DNA of 64,000 nt from Cymodocea nodosa (GCA_036874045.1 CM072339.1:13771501-13835500), one strand, 5' to 3'; positions 45,425-58,265 are shown, counted from the first letter of the stretch. Numbers and translations: made by a program. The notes: generated by a model not told the origin, from the sequence alone.

Positions 45425-46880
45425 CAAAAAAATACAAATGAAAAATTTAATGTTACAGATTTACATAATTTGCAAGACATATAGACAAAAGAAAATACCA
45501 ATGTAATAGAATTTAAAGAATGTAATTTAAAACTGAAAACAATTGAAGATCAAAATTATGAAAATGATACAAGAACATCATGAAAGTAATGAAAATCTGG
45601 AAAATGTATGCATAACATTAAGATCTGGAACTGATATACCACCAATAATTCAAAAAGAAAGTAATGTGAAGGTGGATAAGAACAAAATTAAAAATGATAA
45701 TGAAAATGTAATATCTGAAAACTTAGAAATCAATGAAGAAAAATCTGAATTTGAAAAGGAGATTAAAAATGATCAAAAGAATGAAATGAAAGAAAAGGAA
45801 TCTAGTAAGAGACAATCATTAGCACCCTATCCTGAAAGATTACAACAAAAATTTCCTGAAAAACAAGAAAAAATTAGAGAAATTTTTGAAAAAGTACAAG
45901 TTAACATTTCTTTGTTAGATTTATTGTAGAAAATACCACCTTGTGCTAAATTTCTTAAGGATTGGTGTACTAAGAAAAAAGAGCGAAAAATTTTAAGAAA
46001 AGTCTTTTTAGCTGAGCAAAGTAGTTCATTGTTTCTGGCACAAATTCCTAAAAAGTTATCTGATTCAGGAATCCCTATTATATCATGCACCATAGGAAAC
46101 ACCATTCTAGAAAGAACCTTAATAGACTTAGGTGCTGGTATAAATGTTATGCAACGGAAAAATACAAATGAAAAATTTAATGTTACAGATTTACATAATT
46201 TGCAAGACATATAGACAAGAAAATACCAATGCAATAGAATTTAAAGAATGTAATTTAAAACTGAAAACAATTGAAGATCAAAATTATGAAAATGATACAA
46301 GAACATCATGAAAGTAATGAAAATCTGGAAGATGTATGCATAACATTAAGATCTGGAACTGATATACCACCAATAATTCAAAAAGAAAGTAATGTGAAGG
46401 TGGATAAGAACAAAATTAAAAATGATAATGAAAATGTAATATCTGAAAACTTAGAAATCAATGAAGAAAAATCTGAATTTGAAAAGGAGATTAAAAATGA
46501 TCAAAAGAATGAAATGAAAGAAAAGGAATCTAGTAAGAGACAATCATTAGCACCCTATCCTAAAAGATTACAACAAAAATTTCCTAAAAACAAGAAAAAA
46601 TTAGAGAAATTTTTGAAAAAGTACAAGTTAACATTTCTTTGTTAGATTTATTGTAGAAAATACCACCTTATGCTAAATTTCTTGAGGATTGGTGTACTAA
46701 GAAAAAAGAGCAAAAAATTTTAAGAAAAGTCTTTTTAGCTGAGCAAAGTAGTTCCTTGTTTCTGGCACAAATTCCTAAAAAATTATTTGATCTAGGAATC
46801 CCTATTATATCATGCACCATAGGAAACACCATTCTATAAAGAACCTTAATAGACTTAGGTGTTGATATAAATGTTATGCC
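45425..46880 (+). repeat. 728-bp tandem duplication in the gag-pol of unit 1
   Basis: About 45425-46152 and 46153-46880 are nearly identical (by eye about 97-98 percent), offset 728 bp. The duplicated block covers the charged linker and protease up to the LIDLGAG block. The junction falls at GTTATGC, present in both parental sequences (GTTATGCAAC at the block start, GTTATGCC at its end), so a 7-bp microhomology joined them. Unit 2 lacks the duplication. Confidence 0.9.
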
Positions 46881-47013
46881 TAGTGATATATTTGCATCCT
46901 TAGGATTAGAAGGTTTAATCCCTACTAAGACTGTCATTCAATTAGTTGATAGAAGTATAAGATACTTTAGAGAAAAAATAGAAGATGTCCTAATTAAAAT
47001 CAAAAACTTCATA

Positions 47014-48779
47014 TGTAGGATCGTATGGCTACATAAGAGGGGGGTGAATTGTGTATTTTTAATATTTTCTGAAATATAATTGAAACTTTAAAACTCAAAA
47101 ACAAGTCGAGACATTGTTTTCATAAAATCATTTTTATTCAAGGTTTCAATTACAATATACAATTCAATTCTCTTGAGAAATTGTAGATGCAATTATATCT
47201 CGATACCATGTATCATCTAAACAATTTCATAACAGAGAAAACTAATTTGTGGAATTTAAAACATTTCTCCTTATTTGAGATCTTTCTTCTTCTTTAGCAA
47301 TTTTTCAGTGACAAATATCTTGTCTTTCTCTGCTTCATCGAATTTGCTTTCTTTTGATACTTCAACTCTTCAGTGACATAAATCTTACCTTTTTATGCTT
47401 CACTGAATTTTCTTCCACTTGAGAGATTTTGCTCGAGAAGGTGTTCTTGATCCCTGAAAAAGATTTTTCTTTTGGTGTGCAGGGATGGTTTGATCCTTGA
47501 AAAGATTTTTCTTTTTTTGTGCAAGGATGGTTTGATCAACGAGAACTCTATGCCTTTTATACTATATCTTCATTTCATGCATATCCTCCACATTTAATCA
47601 CTACCAGTTTTCCACTTCTCCACGTCTTTTCTTTTTCCTTCATCGAAACACACACATTCCAACCCACGTTTATATTTCGAATTTCCTTTAATCATCAGTC
47701 TTGAATCTTTGAAAAATTTCCTACAAAATAAACTTTTTCGTCCAAAAGTTTTTCATTAGTGTAATAAGAAGTCGTTACTTTAATGCTAACTAAACGAGTA
47801 ACACAAGTATATATATATAACTTAACGTTTCTAACTTAACGAGTTCACCATGTGCCATTCCACGTGACAAGTACTGTAGCTAACTCAACAAATTAAGTCC
47901 GTGGTGTTATGCTATCTCAATGAACCAGCTTAACCTTTCTTTCGGAAGGTTAAACGATAACTCACCGAAAATAGTTTAAGTTTCGGATAGTTACAGATGT
48001 AAGTCACCGAAAAACTCTTAATATGATAAAACTAGTGAGACACGTGTCAAGACCTGAAAACATGACTTAAGTTACCTTTCAGATAGTTATGACTGTAAGT
48101 CTCTGAAAAACTTTAACTCACCGATTCAGTAATAAACAAATGTTTTTATAATAAGAATTTTACCACGTGCAAAAATAACAACTTAAGTTTATAACGCTAA
48201 CCTAATGCGTTGCCTTAGTATTCAATATAGCAACTCAACGCGTTTAGTTATGTTAACTTAACGAGTTAAACATGTGCACCTCACATGATACAATACAATA
48301 TTCGTAACTTATAATTTCACCACGTGTATAACACTAACTTAACGAGTTCGTCTCTTCTTTTACTCACTAACTTAACGAGTTCGTCTCTTCTTTTACTCAC
48401 TAACTTAACGAGTTATCACGTGACCTATTTTAACCTTTAAGTCTCTAACTTAACAAGTACTCACGTGACCTCTATACAAACAAAACTCTAACTTAACGAG
48501 TTGTCTAAACGTGCACTGTTCATGATACAGAAGATATAACTTTAAAACATATCATGCTTTTCAATAAAAACACACGTTAACTTAACGTTTAGTTAAATGA
48601 GAAATTAATGCAACGAAACGACTAGTTATTAACTTCAGATCCAATACAGACAAATATTTATATCAGTAAGCTTTTTCTATATTAATTGATGATTTTAATT
48701 TCTTTTCACAAGCAATAGTAATTGAGCAAATATGATTATTTTCATTCAGCACACATCATCAAAACAAAAATACTCAACA
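47014..48779 (-). mobile_element. Solo LTR, Ty1/copia family A, copy 2
   Basis: A 1766-bp unit, TGTAGGATCG to ATACTCAACA, flanked by perfect 5-bp duplications TCATA (47009-47013 and 48780-48784). It splits the protease-RT region of Athila unit 1. Removing one TCATA and the LTR restores the colinear sequence seen in unit 2 (around 59608). It is the relative of 855-2595 and carries the same palindromic modules, with repeated CTAACTTAACGAGTTCGTC words at about 48330-48440. Confidence 0.92.
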
Positions 48780-51700
48780 TCATATATCCTATCGATATTG
48801 TGATTTTGGATTCCCAACAAATTAAGCATTAGAATCATGATACATCTTTAATTTTGGGAAGGCCATTTTTAGCAACATCAGGGGTTGTTATAAATTGTAA
48901 AATTGGAGTGATGAAATTAGCATATGGTAATGAGGATACTCAAGTAAATATTTTCAAACCTAAAAAGTTTGAGAAGTTAGAAATGTCCTTACACACTATA
49001 GACTTTTTAGAAGATGAATGAGATATGCTAGATGATGTGATTCAAGAAGAATTAAATAGGCAACTAGATTCTGAAAATTTAGAAGTAAGTGAAAGCATAA
49101 ATGTAGAAGGAGATCAAGAAGAGTTTAATATTGAAGATGAAAATGTTAAATTAGGAGCTTTAGCTTTTGATGGTCAACATTTAGATTTAAAACCTTTACC
49201 TCCTAAATTAACCTATATATTTCTAGAAGAAAAATGAACATGTACAATCATTATTGCTTTAGATTTAAAAGAGGATCAATTTCTAAATTAAAAGATGTAG
49301 TAAAAACTTATAAAGAGGCAATAGGATGGACTATGGCTGATATAAAAGGGTTAAGTGCAACTATATGCTGTCACCACATATATTTAGAAGAGAATGCTAA
49401 ACCAGTTAGAATTCCTAAGAAGAGATTAAATCCAAACCTTAAAGTAGTCAGGAAGGAAATAGTGAAATGGTTAGATAATGACATAATTTATCCGATTTCT
49501 GATAGCTCATGGGTTAGTCCAATCCATGTAGTTCTCAAGAAATCAGGATTAACAGTTATTAGGAATGAAAGTTAGGACTTGATACCTATTAGAATTCAGA
49601 TAGGCTGGAGAGTGTGTATAGACTATAGAAAGCTAAATGTTGTGACTAGGAAAGATCATTTTCCCTTACCTTTTATAGACCAAATGCTAGAGAAATTAGT
49701 AGGGCAAGAATATTTTTGTTCGGTAGACAGTTATTCAGGATATAACCAAGTTCCTGTAGCATTAGAGGATCAAGAGAAAACAACTTTCACATGTCCTAAT
49801 GGAACTTATGCTTTTAAGAGGATGCCATTTGGATTATGTAATGCACTAGCTATCTTTCAAAGGTGTGTGTAGGGCATATTCACTGAAATGATTGAAGATT
49901 TTTTAGAAATATTTATGGATGATTTTATTGTATATGGAACTTCATATGAAGTGTGTTTAAACAATTTAGACCAAGTATTAAAACGTTGTGTGAAAAAAAA
50001 TTTGGTTCTAAATTGGGAAAAATGTCACTTTATGGTTAAATAAGGAATAGTCTTGGGACATGTTGTTTCAAAGAAAGGGTTGGAAGTAGATAAAGCTAAA
50101 ATAGAAGTAATTTGTAATCTACCAGAACCTAAATTAGTAAAAGATATTAGATCATTTCTAGGACATGTTGGATTTTATAGAAGATTTATTAAAGATTTTT
50201 AGCAAAATAGCTAGACTTTTAACTAATCTATTAAAAGTTGTCCCATTCAACTTTGATAGGAATTGCAAAGAAACATTTTTCATGCTTAAAAATAGCTTAA
50301 TTTCAACCTCTATAATACAAGTACCTAATTGGAGCCATCCATTTGAATTAATGTGCGATGCATCTGATTTTGCTGTAGGAGTAGTGTTGAGACAAAAGAT
50401 AGAAAAATCTCCTAGAGTAATTCATTATGTAAGCAAAACTTTAAATGTTAATTATACAACTTCTGAAAAAGAACTTTTAGTTATTGTGTTTGCTTTAGAA
50501 AAATTTAGATCATATCTAATGGGAGCTAAAGTGATAGTATACATGGATCATTCAGCTTTAAAAAACCTAATAGCAAAGAAAGAGACTAAACCTAGATTGA
50601 TTTGGTGGATATTGTTATTGCAAGAATTTGATCTAGAAATTAAAGATAAAAAAGGTTGTGAGCATGTAGTAGCAGATCATTTATCAAGATTATAAATAGA
50701 AAATCAAACATTGAAATTAAAGATAATTTTCATGATGAACAATTAATGATGATAAACATAATGCATTGGTATGCAGACATAGTTAATTACCTAGTTACTG
50801 GTTTAACACCTAAGGATTGGAATAAACAGGATAAGAAATTATTCTTTTCAAGAGTGAAATATTATGATTGGGAAGACCCATACTTATTTAAGAAATGTCT
50901 TGATTTGGTTTTAAGGAGGTGTGTTCTAAAAACTGAATATCAGAGCATATTATCTTTCTGCCATGACTAAGCATGTGGATGACATTTTGGTTTAGGGAAA
51001 GCTACTGCCAAAATTCTACAATGTGGATTCTATTAGCCAACACTATTCAAAGATGCTCATAAATATTGCTTAAGTTGTTTAAGATGTCAACAAATAGGAA
51101 GAATATCAAAGAGGAATATGATGCCTTTAAATCCTATTGTTGAGGTTGAAACCTTTGATGTGTGGGGAATAGATTTTATGATGGGTCCATTTCCTATGTC
51201 TAATCAATTTAATTATATATTGTTGGGGGTGAATTATGTATCTAAATGAATAGAAGTTATTCCTACAAAAACTAATGACAACAAAGTGATAATACATTTT
51301 ATAAGAACTAATATAATTGCTAGATTTGGAATACCTAAAGCTATTATTAGTGATAGAGGAACTTATTTCTGTAATAGAAGTTTTGAAGCCTTAATAAAGA
51401 AATATTGAGTAAATCACAAAATAGCAACATTATATCACCTACAAACAAGTGGACAAGTAGAAAGTGCAAACAAACAAATGAAGTTAATCTTAGAAAAAGT
51501 AGTAAATCCTATTAGAAAAGATTGGGCTAATAGATTAATAGATGCACTTTGGGCTTATAGAAGTGCTTATAAGACAAGCTTAGGTATGTCAACTTTTAGA
51601 ATAGTATATGGAAAAAGTTACCATTTACTTGCTAAAATTGAACATAAAGTTTATTAGGCATTAAAAACTCTGAACACTAATTTAAATCAAGGTGTTGAAC

Positions 51701-52119
51701 ATATAAAAATGCAATTGATTAAATTAGAAGAATTTAGGAATGAAGCTTATTCGAAAATAGTAAAAGAAAAAGAGAAAATGAAGTTTTGGCATGACAAGAA
51801 AATTATTCTAAAAACTTTTGAAATAAGATAAGAAGTATACTTTACATGATTAGACTTTATAGCCACCTAGGAAAATTAAGATCTAGATGGGAAGGACCTT
51901 ACATAATTTGAAATATTTATTCTTATGGAGCTATTGAAATTGAAAACCTTAAAAATTAGAATATATTTAAAGTAAATGGACAAGACTTAGACCTATTCTG
52001 AAAATTCCAAAAAGTTTCTTTGAAATTATAGAAGAAGTAAGAGTAGAGAACTACTCGAGCTTTATTAAGTAAATATACATATGTTTGTTTTTTGAAAAAA
52101 AAACTTATTTTAAATATAG

Positions 52120-52660
52120 TAGCAGTCCAATCGAAAGAAATTATCAGTTTTATCGAAACATATATTAAAAGAAAAAAAAATTGTTACGGTCACACCGTAA
52201 GGATCCATCGGTTTGATTGAAACATAAAATATATAAATATATATATATATATTATATTAAGTAAAAATGTCGGTTTTACTAAAGCTTGGTATTAGTTCAA
52301 TCGATAGAAAAAGAAAAAAATTCTGTAATTTTGATTCGATTGAGGAAAAGCAATGGTTTAACCGAAGTTAAGCAAATAGAAAAATTAAGAGTTGGTCTGA
52401 CTGGAGATTCTTCAGTCTTGACCGAAGTAAAAATTGTTATTATAAGTATTTTATTAGTTATAACTTTATGGGAAGTCCGTTGAGTTAAGCTGAACTCAAC
52501 AAACTTACTACGTTGAGTCTAGGATAAGTTAACAAACTTACACTTCATTGAGTTAACTATAACTTAATGAAGTACTTAAGGTAAGTCCACAGACTTAGTT
52601 CATGGAGTTAATCGTAACTCCACAGAGTAGTATGTGTGAGTAGTGATAGTTTGCGCAGGA
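52120..52660 (+). repeat. Post-pol palindrome region of unit 1 (motifs C then A)
   Basis: After the pol stop comes a non-coding stretch with motif C-like words (TCGGTTT, GGTCTGACTGGA, CTTGACCGAAG) at 52120-52425 and motif A modules (CCGTTGAGTT, GTTAACTATAACTTAATG) at 52480-52640. A (TA)n run lies at about 52236-52256. The same order C then A occurs in unit 2. Confidence 0.7.
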
Positions 52661-52799
52661 AAATCACTTGATTACCTGCCAAAAACTTAGGGTTTATTTA
52701 TACTAAAGCTTAGGATTTGGGGCATTATCTGTAGCAATCATTTAGAACTTAGAATAGTAAAAGTAAGAGTGATTTCGTTTCGTTCCATAACACAACAAA

Positions 52800-55069
52800 G
52801 ATAGAGATGGAGTAAAACTTTTGGGATTAGTTTGACACTATCAAATTTCTCAAACAGTTGGAGGAATGACATTCATGGCAAAAGATTAGAAACACCATGA
52901 GAGAAAGCAATTGGAAAGGGTAGAGGATGATCTATTCTTCTTTACCAGAAAGTTCATAAATTTGAATGTTAGAATACCTGATATAATGGAAACTAGAATA
53001 CGAGTAGCTATAGAAGCAACCGTTAATAGAGAAAGAAAAATCAGGCTGCATAATGAAGTTGCGCTAGAACTTATAAGAAGGAAATCTTGATTGTGGTTTA
53101 TTAGGAAGATAGCTGTAGAAGCAACTTATCAACAATTTAAAGAACAGAGAGAGTAGGGAAAACAAGAGTAGTAGCCGAAATTGTCACATCAACAGTTGAA
53201 AGAGCAAGGTGAAATGCCAACTGTAGCAGCACAATAAGTAGGACCTTCAATTCCACCACCTAAACCACTAGAAAGGGTGATAGGTATTGGGCCATCAACT
53301 AAAGAAGAGTTAAGAGAGTTTAAAGAACTGGTTTGAGTTAGGAAAAACTAAGGAGAACTAGAAGATTTGGTAGTAGCTAAAGCACATCTAGTGTTTGATG
53401 CACTTCACAAAAGGAGTGCTGTAGAAAAGTTGAAGGCCCAATATAAAGTTAAAGTTGAACAACATCAAGAAGCCACTGCCATACTTATTATAAGAGAAAC
53501 TAAGGCTGGTCCTTCGAGACCAACAATTATAGGGCAAACAGTGAAACATGAAGAGTTAGTACTTGTGGGTCGAGGGCCTGTAGAGCCCATTATTGTTGAC
53601 CTGTTATCTAAAGAAGAAGAAGATCATGCACAATTGATAAGAAGAAGAAGAAGAAGATCTGACACAATTATTAAGAAGAAGAAAAAGAAAAGAGATAGTG
53701 CTTGAGGCTCAAGTAAAAATTAAATCTGAACCTATAATGTCTACAGTAGAGTATGAAGAGCCCATTTATGTAGATTTATTATTAGAAGAAGAAGTAGATC
53801 AACAACAGCAGCAAAGAGGAGAAGAAAAATAGGTTGAAATTAGTCTACAGCCTAAAGAAATAGAAATTGAAGTTATGACAGAATATACTATGCCCGAGAC
53901 TCCATCCCAATCTGCCACAGAATCAGAAAGAATAGTAACAATGTAGATTGATAGTAAGGAAGAAGAAGAAAGAGAAGAAGTTGAGCACGAAGCTAGATAG
54001 TAAGAAAAGAATTTGATAGATTCCTTTGAAGAGAATGAAACTCTTTAACAACTTATGGAGAAAATTCAAAATAAAAATGTGGAAAGTTTTGTAGGCTCTC
54101 TACAACAATTCAGAGCAAAAGAGCAGGAATCTTTGGATTAATTTCAACAAGAAATGCAACAACAAGCTCAGCAAATTGAAGAAGAAGTTCAAGAACAAAC
54201 CCCTCTAGAGCAATAAATCCAAATTCCTGACCCTGCAGAAGCAACTATTTTGAATGAAATTCATTTCTAGAGTTAGGAAGCATACAATAAGTATAAAGGG
54301 GTATGATATAATTTATAGTAGGCCAGTTGACTAGAATGGAGGAGATTAGAGAATTATTTGAATTCTAGGGCCTACTGTAATTTATTCAGAGAGAAAAAGG
54401 GCATGCAATTTATGAAAATTTAGTGCTTTGCTTTTATACAAATTTAAGAGAGTAAGAAGGAAAATTAATTTCTAATGTGGAGGAAGTTAATATTCAGATA
54501 ACAATTGAGCTTCTTCACAACATTTTTGATTGAAAAATGAAGTGATTGAAATTTTGGAAAATACAACTGCAATTGAATGGACAGAATAAGAAATCAAGCA
54601 ATGTTTGGCCATTGACCCTAGTGTGTCATTACTGAATAGACTGAAGTACTTAAATGGAAAAGCACACATGGTGGCAAATATTTTAGTTAAAAATGTCTAT
54701 GAGAGGCATGACCATGATATAGAATTGAGTTAATTTGTCAAATGGGCCATGTATGCAGTTGTAAACAAAATGCACGTTAATTGGTGTGAAGTCTTCCTGT
54801 CAAAGATAAAGTTTGCAAAGAAGAAACTATTTTATGGGGACTTAATACCAGTATTAATGATGGAAGGAATTGACTTCACGAAATGGACATCTAAGAGGAT
54901 AAGATCTAGAGCCATTTCGGTGAAGGAATATAGAAATTATAATGTTGTTGCTGCTGAGATAACTAGACCTTCTAGAGACTTTACAAGAGTTATAGAACAT
55001 ATAAATCAATTAGAGTAACAATTAGAAAAGCTCCAAAAGGAAGTAGATGAACTTAGAAAAAAAGATTAA
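52800..55069 (+). pseudogene. Extra ORF after pol, Athila-type unit 1
   Basis: About 750 codons reconstructible only as pieces. The N-terminal part aligns with 63443-64000 of unit 2 (shared IMETRIRVA and NEVALELI). The middle is Gln/Glu-rich with Lys/Arg runs (RRRRRRSD, KKKKKKR near 53640-53695), probably low-complexity coiled coil. The C-terminal part (54330-55069) has a pattern of the 'putative plant transposon protein' domain found in plant retroelement ORFs: FYTNLRE, NIQITIELLHNIFD, LLNRLKYLNGKAH, FVKWAMYAVVNKMHVNW, GDLIPVLMMEGIDF, and a Leu-zipper-like tail LEKLQKEVDELRKKD. Position after pol equals that of Athila env-like ORFs, but I see no clear signal peptide or membrane segment. Many stops, mostly TAG and TAA. 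Confidence 0.65.
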
Positions 55070-55499
55070 AATGTATAGTTTGTCTACTTGTATTGAAAAA
55101 TATCTAATTGTATGTAAAAGTAAACTATTTATTTATATGAATGTTTGAACAACAAGATGTTGCTGAATTAATGTTTGTGAATGGATGATTTAAAGTTGAA
55201 TTGAATATTATATATCTATTTAAAGCTTTGCAGGACTGTTTTAAAAGTTTTACAATTTTATTAATGATATGGATAAATGCACGATGATTTGATAATGTCT
55301 GAATATATCTACATACTAAAAGTAAAATGTAATTTCTGCATAAGAGGAAATGAATTGTAAGTTAAATGTGCATATAATGTTCAAATTTAAGTGAGTTTAA
55401 ATTAGAACATTGCATTAATGTAATATATTTAACTGTATTTAAGTCGATAAAATGTAGGAGAAAAAAAATATAGAAGTTAAGATGAGAAGTAAGTTTTTA

Positions 55500-56760
55500 G
55501 AAAATTTGTTAAGTGTTAACTCAACGAAGTTAGTTCGTTGAGTTAACCTTAACTCCATGAGGTCAATAATAAAATATAAGGTCACTTTGTTGAGTTATCT
55601 ATAACTCAATGAAGTTAGTCCGTAGAGTTAGCAAATAGGTGATGAAGCTAATCCATTGAGTTAGTTGTAACTCAACGAGATTAGTTCGTGGAGTTTGCAA
55701 ACAGTAACCGAGGCTAGTCTGTTGAGTTAGTTGTAACTCAATGAGGTTAGTTTGTGGAATTAGTGTAATGGTTATTCTTTTATCCATGAACGAAACTTCG
55801 TGGGTTTAGCGATTACTGAAATTTGAAATTAGAAGTGGAACACGTATCCATAAAAATAGGAATCATACTACACGTTACAAGACACGTTCTTGCAACGAGA
55901 TTAATTTACCTTATTGTTTAGAATGAAAAAAGTGCATAATATTAACGGTTAAATGATGGTTAATTGCATAATATTTAGCTTATCATATGAGAATTAAGCC
56001 ATTATGTTATAATTGCACTATTATAAGCTTTAATTAAAGAATTTTCTTAAATTGGGGGAATTAATGTTAATTTAGTATATTTCTGAACTGTCGATAAGTT
56101 GTAGGTTGTGAAATTCTTAAGTATCCGAATTTTCTGATATTTCGGACAGTTATGTTTAACAGACCGAACATGTATTGGATAGTTATGTTTAAACTGTTGA
56201 ACAGTTATGTTTTAAAAGAATATTTTATTATTTTTTGAAGTACACATGTCGAAACCATAATGCATGACTTAAGTGAACTTTCAGTGAGTTATCTATAACT
56301 ATCTGAAATTGCAGCTGGACATCGGATAGTTATATGTGTAACTCTCTGAAATATCTTTTTATTTATAAAATAGTTGTGGACATGTGTCATGTTCTGGGAA
56401 AATGACTTAAGTGGATTTTCGGTAAGTTATCTCTAACTATCCAAAATTATAGTTGAGCATCGGATAGTTAGACCTGTAACTCTCCGAAATGTTTCTTTTA
56501 TTATTAAACTGCTGCTGACACGTGTCGAGATCTGGTAGATTTACTTAAGTTATATATCGGTGAGTTATCTGTAACTATCCGAAATGCATCTGAGCATCAA
56601 ATAGTTAAGTTTATAAATATCTGAAATACATTTGAGCATCGGATAGTTAAGTTATAAGTATCCGAAATGCACCTAAGCATCAAATAGTTAAATTTATGCA
56701 CGTATTTTATAGTTAAATCAATGAAGAAATTCCGTTGAGTTATCTTTAACTACACAGACT
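55500..56760 (+). repeat. 3' non-coding palindrome region of unit 1 (motifs A then B)
   Basis: Motif A modules run from 55513 to 55770 (for example GTTGAGTTAACCTTAACTCC and GTTGAGTTATCTATAACTCA). Motif B modules run from about 56100 to 56690 (for example CGGTGAGTTA, 4 bp, TAACTATCCG; and CGGATAGTTA then TAACTCTCCG). There is no coding sense. A run TTGGGGGAATTAATG at 56053 resembles a polypurine tract and is an alternative LTR start. Confidence 0.8.
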
Positions 56761-57166
56761 ATTTATTTTCTAATATGCCACTGTAGTGGTTGCAGAATAG
56801 GACAGTTGGAAGAAAAAAACCATGATTGCATGTATCGCGTAGGGAGAAGAAAACATCATCGTTGATATGAATGAAGGAAATCCAACCGACCATTCAAGCA
56901 AAAGCAGTTACCACTGAAGAAATATAAAAGAAAAGAAGAAATAGAAGTAAAGGGGTGTGTGATCGATGGGTATGGCTAGTGTGTACAGAGGAGGAGCATC
57001 GAGCTTTCTGTAGGTAGCGTTGGCAATTCTCTGAAGTACTACACCAACCATCATTACCACCATCATAACCACCATAATCACCAACCATCGGAGGTCTGTG
57101 AGTATACTTTCTTGATGTCGAGTTGATTCCAAGCCAAACACAGTGCCTGACAACCACTGTGAGGAG

Positions 57167-58156
57167 TGATCGCGTTGCGGGAAGGGAAGCCATTTTCACC
57201 AAGCACCGACTCATATCTTAAGAGATCGTAAAGCTTTTAGCCTTGGCTTTAGGTTGATTCCTGTATGCTGAAGAGGAGATCATCTTGCAATTCTAGACTC
57301 GCGATTCTATAGGGAGAGGAGACAAAATTGTAAGTGGTTTAATTTTCAGTGGTGTAATTGCGTCGCATGTAGTGATGGAAATATTTACTGTCGATTGAGA
57401 TTAATTTACATTTCACCTTTCGCCCATTTCCAAGTTCGTATTAAAACAAAAATACCAAAAACAACTTATATGTGTTTGTATTTTGTATTTGAGTGTTGTA
57501 TCGTGATTAATGTTATCTTTGTTAGTGTTGTGATTGTTTTATGTTTGTTTTAGTTTTACAGTTTACTGAAATTGGTTCGTTCAAAAGACTTAAAGATTTT
57601 AATGGTTACTTTTGAATTATCTGAATGTTAGTATTGCCTAATGATAAATCTAGTGTTTACTAACATTAAAGAGTTTAATTGATATTATTTATAATCTGTG
57701 GAATCGCCCAATGGTTGGTCGAATTCCTCTGTAAATAGTAGTATTAAAAAGAAAAGACAGGCTCGTGGAGTTAACTTAAGTCCACGAGGTTAGTCCGTTG
57801 AGTTAGTCATAACTCAATGAACTTTGTCCGTTGAGTTAATTGTAACTCAACGGAGAGCTTATTGAATATATAAATTTGATTGTTAACAAACGGACAGTTC
57901 TCAATTCTTAAGTAATTCCCTGTGGGATCGACTTGTACTTGCACACTAATACAATAGACACTGTGCACTTGCAGTTAAAATACAAATTGGAATTAATATC
58001 TAATTTGTGTGAAAGGTTATTTGTTTACTTCTAAAAAAGGAATAGGCATAAAGATAACTTAACTAAGTAAAAATAGAAGTTAACAAATCCAAGTTTTTCT
58101 AGTGTGTTACTGGAGATCCAAATTAGTTGTCTGGTGTTGTGTTAGGTAACCAAACA
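57167..58156 (+). mobile_element. Middle LTR (3' of unit 1 / 5' of unit 2)
   Basis: Starts TGATCGCGTTGC and ends near ACCAAACA. It is the partner of 43794-44742 and includes the shared blocks GAAGGGAAGCCATTTTCACC and AACAAAAATACCAAAAACAA. It is preceded by GAGGAG and followed by the tRNA-Asp primer site at 58164. It holds motif A modules at 57770-57865. If the true LTR starts at the polypurine-like run near 56053, it would be about 2.1 kb; the boundary with the copia gag fragment at 43793 favours 57167. Confidence 0.7.
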
Positions 58157-58182
58157 AGTTTTATGGCGCCGTTGCTGGGGAA
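58093..58182 (+). promoter_or_regulatory. Primer-binding site (tRNA-Asp) with two degenerate upstream copies
   Basis: TGGCGCCGTTGCTGGGGA at 58164 matches the 3' end of plant tRNA-Asp(GTC) with one mismatch, the usual primer of Athila elements. Two upstream copies are degenerate: after CAAGTTTTTC, TAGTGTGTTACTGGAGA near 58103; and TGGTGTTGTGTTAGG near 58133. Confidence 0.8.
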
Positions 58183-58265
58183 TTGAATTGAATTAATATA
58201 AGCAACTGTTAGAGTTGTTTCATTTTAATAGTTAGAGTTGTGTGTTTTCTTCTGTAATTGAGATT

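Larger units (their letters stand above)
44905..52072 (+). pseudogene. Athila-type gag-pol polyprotein, unit 1 (interrupted)
   Basis: Order of domains: degenerate gag zinc knuckle (CEFYNLEGDDISNC, near 44952, two ligands lost); coiled-coil and charged linker; APYPERLQQ and PPCAKFLKDWC blocks that precede protease in Athila elements; aspartic protease with LIDLGAGINVM (46128-46160, second copy changed); RT with VCIDYRKLN and FMDDF (about 49613 and 49911); RNase H with [10 protein letters not shown]-type residues and VADHLSRL; integrase with the HHCC zinc finger region, GIDFM, DRGTYFCN and [10 protein letters not shown]; and a GPY/F-like end to the TAA at 52070. It is broken by many stops, a 728-bp tandem duplication and a 1766-bp solo LTR at 47014-48779. 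It has no capsid domain upstream of the knuckle. Confidence 0.85.

Noticed and set aside
45827-46234. Reverse-strand ORFs of 85-135 codons over Athila gag-pol (also 46668-46937, 59154-59432, 61941-62198)
   Set aside because: They are antisense shadows of clearly recognisable protease and integrase coding sequence.
56053-56067. Polypurine-like GGGGGAA as the start of a 2.1-kb Athila LTR
   Set aside because: Kept only as an alternative: the left LTR starts exactly where copia gag stops (43794), which points to TGATCGCG as the true start.
56894-57214. Reverse-strand 106-codon ORF with a hydrophobic C-terminus
   Set aside because: It crosses the LTR start at 57167 and lies antisense to the retroelement; no homology or conserved counterpart in unit 1.
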